From Halichondria panicea (Eukaryota > Porifera > Demospongiae > Suberitida > Halichondriidae), in the NCBI RefSeq assembly GCF_963675165.1, contig NC_087387.1, positions 701,001-765,000 on the forward strand: a DNA stretch of 64,000 nt, read 5' to 3'. Shown here one piece after another: positions 59,419-64,000 of the stretch (position 1 is the stretch's first letter; each line of letters opens with the position of its first letter). The notes under the pieces were generated by a model, which saw only the letters and a program-made list of their open reading frames with translations, searched no databases and was not told the DNA's origin. Both the position numbers and the translations under genes were made by a program.

Positions 59419-62400
59419 ACACACACACACCACTCCCACACACACAGACTTTGTGCTGGTGTACCAGCTCCAGGTGGAGAAGAAAGGAGGGTTTTGTAAG
59501 AAGGACACGGAGGACACTGAGGAGCAACAAGACAAGAGAGGAACCAAGAGGGACCGCTTCATCGAGAGCTGCAAGGAAATGGGACTCGAGTTTGAACTGC
59601 AGGACTGTGCTGTAAGATCATTGTAGCCATCTTTCTTTAGAAATATCTACGTGTGTTCTTTTCACCATTTCCCACACCTTGATATGTGTTTGCAGGAGTC
59701 TCCTGACCGCAAGTCGTTCTACTACAAGGTGCACGCCACTCACATTGCACTGTTGAAGGGAGCTGAGGAGTTGTTCCTGCGTATGCCCATATCTGTAAGT
59801 CCCTTTTCCCCACCCCCTCTCCCTCACTCCCTCCTGTACCCCCTCACCCTCACTCCCTCCTGTATCCCCTCACCCTCACCCCCCTTATAGGAGAACAACC
59901 TGAAGGTGTCCTCTTGGAGGCAGAGGTTCTTTGACTACATCAAGGTCCGAGATCCAATGGACCCCAACATACCGAGTCATCTAGTGAGGGACGTCTACTT
60001 CACGGCACCCTTCAAACTGGAGAGAAAGGAAAGGTAATTCCATCAAACTCTTCTGTTATCTTTCTGCAATACTGTGTTCAATGGTGTTTTATGTACAACA
60101 AGAAAACTAGAGCTTAAAAAAAAAATTGCTTTTTTTTTCTATGCAATATGCTGTTTCAGTATAATTATGCAGAAGATAAAAATCTTTACAATGAAGTTTA
60201 TGTGTGTGTACAGCAAGAGCTTCACTTTCTTTGTAATGTATGCAAGGACTTCACACTTCAATCACTCACGTTTACCTCGAATTTCCTAGGCTAACAATAA
60301 ATGGTTTCTATATTGATCTGTATTTCCTGCAGCTTCCTCAACTGGGATGATGAGGAAAAGTTTTTCACCAACGCCCAAAGAAGTACCATTGTGGGTTGGC
60401 TGTATCAGATAGTTAAATAGATGTAGGACAGTGCTAAATAGATGATATGTGCCATGCATGTGTTAAAAACTATGTGTTGACAGTACCAAGAATACTCTTA
60501 TCTACTCTTGACAGTATACTGATCCATGTTTCACTGGCCCCCTCTGTATATGTAGGTGTGGCACATGCTACAGAATGCCCGCTATGGTGAGGACAGTGAC
60601 CAGATTGGTATCCTTCGTCTCACCCAGAACAAGACCATCAGCACTGCCTACCCCCTGCACGAGGTCAGTGTGCATGGTGGGAGACTACCGTATTGTATCA
60701 GTGTGGTGGGAGACTACCGTATTGTATCAGTGTGGTAGGAGACTACCGTATTGTATCAGTGTGGTAGGAGACTACCGTATTGTATCAGTGTGGAGGGAGA
60801 CTACCGTATTGTATCAGTGTGGAGGGAGACTACCATCTTTGTAGACAATGACATATGTTACATTTCGATCATAGATGAATAAAATAGTTTGGCCTTTCTC
60901 ATTTCGTGGTTCCTCACGGTAACCATGGAGTCCATTACCAGTAATAAAAGTGCGTGTATGTGTGTATACCCATTATATGGAGTAATAAGCCAATATCACG
61001 CTCTATTTAACGCGCTAACGGCTTTCTTTGATATATGAATACCATGGAATGTTATTACAAGCACTCGATGTTGACGCTCGTTTGCAGAGCTCGTACAAGT
61101 TCAAGAAGGACGACGACCCTGCCACCATGACCGACCGTCAGTTCCTCAAGAGCCAGTGGTCCTCTGGTTGGGCCTGGTACAAGAAGCAACCGCTCGACCA
61201 GATCAGGTGGGCCTAATCAGCATTACACACACGACTGTATGAAATTTCAACTCTTGGAATTCGTGTCGCTACTTAGCATTTTTGGATGCTTAGAATTATA
61301 TATATAGTATTGAAATAAACAGCCCAAAAAATGCGATGTACATAGTTGATCATAATAATTCTTGTGTACATAATATAATGAATGATGGAAAGATGCTGTT
61401 ACTATAACCATTATTTTATTTCTCCAGGCGCTACTTTGGTGAGAAGATTGGCATCTACTTTGCATGGCTAGGGTTCTACACGATGTGGCTACTCCCTGCT
61501 TCCCTCGTGGGGCTCATAGTCTTCATATACGGACTCTCCACAATCAACACCATTGACTTCCGCAACGCCATCGCGTGAGTGTGTGCGTGCGTGTGTGTGG
61601 GTGTGTGGAGGGTTGTACATGTTGGAGTATTTTTGATAACATAATTATGCAAATAGGAAGTTCAGTTCATTCCGATAATCATTATAATATTATAATTATA
61701 TGATCATTGTAACACCTAGTGATCTCATGCATGACAAATGTACGTCCTCTGGTACATGTACATGATCCTTTGTCCACAGGAATGCTACTTGTGACAACAA
61801 CAATCGCTACGATCTCTACATGTGCCCTCGCTGTGATCGCCGGTGTGCCTTCTGGTTCTTGACCGAGTCTTGTCTCTTCAATTATGCCTCTCAACTCTTT
61901 GACAATGGAGCCACGGTCTTCTTTGCCATCTTCATGTCATTCTGGGGTCAGTGGATGAAATAATATACTCATTGTATTAAAAGATGTGCTTCAATTTACC
62001 CACTTTCTGTCTGCTGATTTTGTTAGCATGAATGATTGTGTTTGAGCAAGCGTACAGTACATGTACATGTTATGAACTATGTTATCCTGTGTGCAGCTGT
62101 GCTGTTTCTGGAGTTCTGGAAGCGCAAGCAGTTCTACCTCCAGTTTGACTGGGACGTGCTCGGCTATGAAGAGACTGCAGTGAGCCAATCAACTATTGTG
62201 TTTTGATAATTTTCAAATTGTATGATTATGTACCTTTGAAGATAGGTTTTTGAAACCATTTTTAGCTGACAGTGTTATATGTACAAAATGTGCAATCGAC
62301 TGTTCGTTGTTATCCCATGTATAGGAGCGTGCCAGGCCCGAGTTTGAGCAGAGAATCAAGAGGCACATCCGTTCTTGCAAAACCGAGAAAGCCAAAGAGA

Positions 62401-63163
62401 AGTTCTACATCTGGAACCCTGTGCTTGAGACGAAAGAATACATCCAGCCTCAGTCCTGGCTTGTGCCCAAGCTGCTCACTACCTTCTCTGTGCTAGGCTT
62501 TATGGTAAGCAATAGACTCGTGTAGTCAGCACTGCATGCTATCAATCAATGAATGGGCATTATGTAGTCAGCATGGTGTATTGCATATCATATAGCAGGT
62601 ATATTTCGATGGTATATCATATAGCAGGTATATTTCGATGGTATATACTTTCGCGGAAAGCACTGTTAGAATGGTTTTCGCGGAATAGCAGCCTTCTTGC
62701 AGCATGCATGCATGCTTTAATGTTCGCAGTACATGCTTAATCACGATATATACCCGCTATACGGTAGACAGCATGTAGTCGGCATGGTGTATTGCATATA
62801 GTGACCCACTGGGGTGTACTCATTATAACGCCACCTATGCCTATATATGGGATAGGTAGATATGCCACGTGCCAATTTAGAGCTAAAATTAAGTTAGCAG
62901 AAATTACTGTTGGCAGTGGGCGTGTTTAAAACGTTATCCCCCCTCCCTCTCCCAGGCTGGTATCGTGATCGCTGTGACTGTGGCTGTACTTGTGTATCGT
63001 CTGGTCGTTGCAGCTGCTATCTACGCTGTCGTGGCCAACATTAGCGGTGGTCCAACTGTTGGTGACATCGTTGTCTCCGTTAGCGGTGCTGTTATCCAGC
63101 TCGTCACCATCATTATCATGAACAGAATCTACGAGTGGTTGGCCTACAAGCTCACTACCTGGG
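57764..63163 (+). CDS. ANO: Anoctamin (TMEM16) family membrane protein, 3'-partial
   Basis: Calcium-regulated chloride channel and/or phospholipid scramblase family. Thirteen exons: 57764-57964, 59218-59257, 59448-59611, 59696-59794, 59891-60033, 60333-60390, 60556-60663, 61088-61206, 61428-61574, 61780-61946, 62097-62179, 62325-62504, 62956-63163 (572 residues, then a phase-1 donor). The N-terminal dimerisation region has [29 protein letters not shown] and [14 protein letters not shown]1 follows [18 protein letters not shown]. The extracellular loop has Cys residues ([19 protein letters not shown]). Then come [26 protein letters not shown] and WDVLGYEE, typical of ANO1-7. The calcium-site helices and the rest of the pore lie beyond the window, so channel versus scramblase cannot be judged. 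Confidence 0.95.
57965..59217. other. First intron of the anoctamin gene
   Basis: 1.25 kb. It contains a diverged copy (58765-58858) of the MITE seen at 20711-20924, with cctttgcgaatgaaccaaat and gaccctttgcgatct. The 60-codon minus-strand ORF at 58452-58634 shows nothing recognisable. Nothing else supported. Confidence 0.6.
59351..59447. repeat. (CA)n microsatellite running into an anoctamin acceptor
   Basis: CA repeats with CGCA and CCAC interruptions, ending CACACACAG at the start of exon 59448-59611. Confidence 0.96.
60672..60837. repeat. 29-bp minisatellite just inside an anoctamin intron
   Basis: About 5.5 copies of a unit built on gagactaccgtattgtatc and agtgtgg, differing by single bases (GTGG, GTAG, GAGG). 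The first copy begins within about 10 bases of the donor at 60664. Confidence 0.93.
62587..62764. mobile_element. MITE with CCGTATAGCGGGTATAT-type ends, copy 2
   Basis: The right end is atatatacccgctatacgg followed by TA. The left end, catatagcaggtatatttcg, is present twice in tandem, 26 bp apart. The interior shares the gttttcgcggaatagcagcc block with 45755-45935. It lies in the anoctamin intron 62505-62955. Confidence 0.8.
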
Positions 63164-63284
63164 GTAAGGAATGACCAACACACCACGAGCCGACTGATGT
63201 CGTGATGTATTGTGACTATTTCCTGGATGTATGTACTATAGCTATGTCAGGGCTGCTCGTGCAACCACACACACGGGGTGATAC

Positions 63285-63833
63285 CATATACTGCCTGCTG
63301 CAACCATAATTGACCTACTCTATGCATTAACCACCTACCAGTCCTTGTCATATACTGCCTGCTGCAACCATAATTGACCTATTACCTGTCTATGCATTAA
63401 CCACCTACCAGTCCTTGTCATATACTGCCTGCTGCAACCATAATTGACCTACTCTATGCATTAACCACCTACCAGTCCTTGTCATATACTGCCTGCTGCA
63501 ACCATAATTGACCTATTACCTGTCTATGCATTAACCACCTACCAGTCCTTGTCATATACTGCCTGCTGCAACCATAATTGACCTACTCTATGCATTAACC
63601 ACCTACCAGTCCTTGTCATATACTGCCTGCTGCAACCATAATTGACCTATTACCTGTCTATGCATTAACCACCTACCAGTCCTTGTCATATACTGCCTGC
63701 TGCAACCATAATTGACCTATTACCTGTCTATGCATTAACCACCTACCAGTCCTTGTCATATACTTCCTGCTGCAACCATAATTGACCTATTACCTGTCTA
63801 TGCATTAACCACCTACCAGTCCTTGTCATAAAA
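63285..63833. repeat. 64/70-bp tandem array, 8 units
   Basis: Unit starts catatactgcctgctgcaac. Successive unit lengths are 64, 70, 64, 70, 64, 70, 70 and 70. The 6-bp difference is gacctactctatgc versus gacctattacctgtctatgc. Units are almost identical. It lies in the anoctamin intron after 63163. Confidence 0.95.
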
Positions 63834-63853
63834 TTATACTGCATTTCCTAGTA

Positions 63854-64000
63854 CAGTATGAACCCCTCTATAACGGACACCTTTAGGGAGCTATGTTTTG
63901 GCCTTTATACAGAGGTGGCCTTTGTTGAGGGGTTCACAAAACTGTTCATTTGGGACCTGGCCTTTATAATTATCGTAGTTGGAGTTGGTCTTCTTTAGTG
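63854..64000. mobile_element. Second CAGT..GAACCCCTC MITE copy, cut by the window edge
   Basis: Starts CAGTATGAACCCCTCTATAACGG-like after a TA and shares acctttagggagctatgttt and ttcatttgggacctgg with the element at 50976-51149. The 3' end is not visible. Confidence 0.8.

Noticed and set aside
63285..63833. Regular repeats that might suggest a CRISPR array
   Set aside because: Units are contiguous and nearly identical throughout with no variable spacers, and the setting is an animal intron.

Overview
The window is animal nuclear DNA. It holds seven intron-rich protein genes of metazoan families: a SAPS-type PP6 regulatory subunit, a PDE3 phosphodiesterase, a paraoxonase, a receptor tyrosine phosphatase with fibronectin repeats, ribosomal protein L10a, a long coiled-coil protein and an anoctamin. 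Short introns, small intergenic gaps, moderate protein divergence from vertebrate homologues and many small hairpin or TIR elements suggest an early-branching invertebrate. A sponge is my best guess, but this is inference and no species is claimed. I rebuilt exon chains by hand from splice sites and reading frame; every complete chain sums to a multiple of three.

Layout: (1) 180-9119 +, PP6 regulatory subunit, 5' end missing. (2) 9839-17611 -, PDE3. (3) 18095-19827 +, paraoxonase. (4) 20160-47265 -, a 47-exon receptor tyrosine phosphatase of about 3,699 residues with about 30 FN3 domains, one transmembrane helix and one intact PTP domain. (5) 47656-49155 +, RPL10A. (6) 49569-57235 -, a 1,270-residue coiled-coil, possibly golgin-like protein. 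(7) 57764 to beyond 63163 +, anoctamin, 3' part outside the window. Orientation alternates strictly, giving three head-to-head pairs (483, 390 and 528 bp between start codons) and three tail-to-tail pairs (719, 332 and 413 bp between stop codons).

The receptor phosphatase gene dominates. All 26 upstream FN3 exons have lengths divisible by three and phase 1-1 borders, the arrangement that allows whole-domain exon duplication. Several neighbouring exons are clearly recent copies. Its introns carry a foldback satellite array of about 2.4 kb (26975-29390) with a 678-bp higher-order period, and an inverted copy of the same family 6 kb away.

The introns also hold several MITE-like families with recognisable terminal inverted repeats and target duplications, (CA)n tracts that run directly into 3' splice sites, and three tandem minisatellites. 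The genes do not form one pathway. They are housekeeping, signalling and membrane genes that probably share promoters in divergent pairs. I saw no CRISPR array, rRNA, tRNA or transposase gene.
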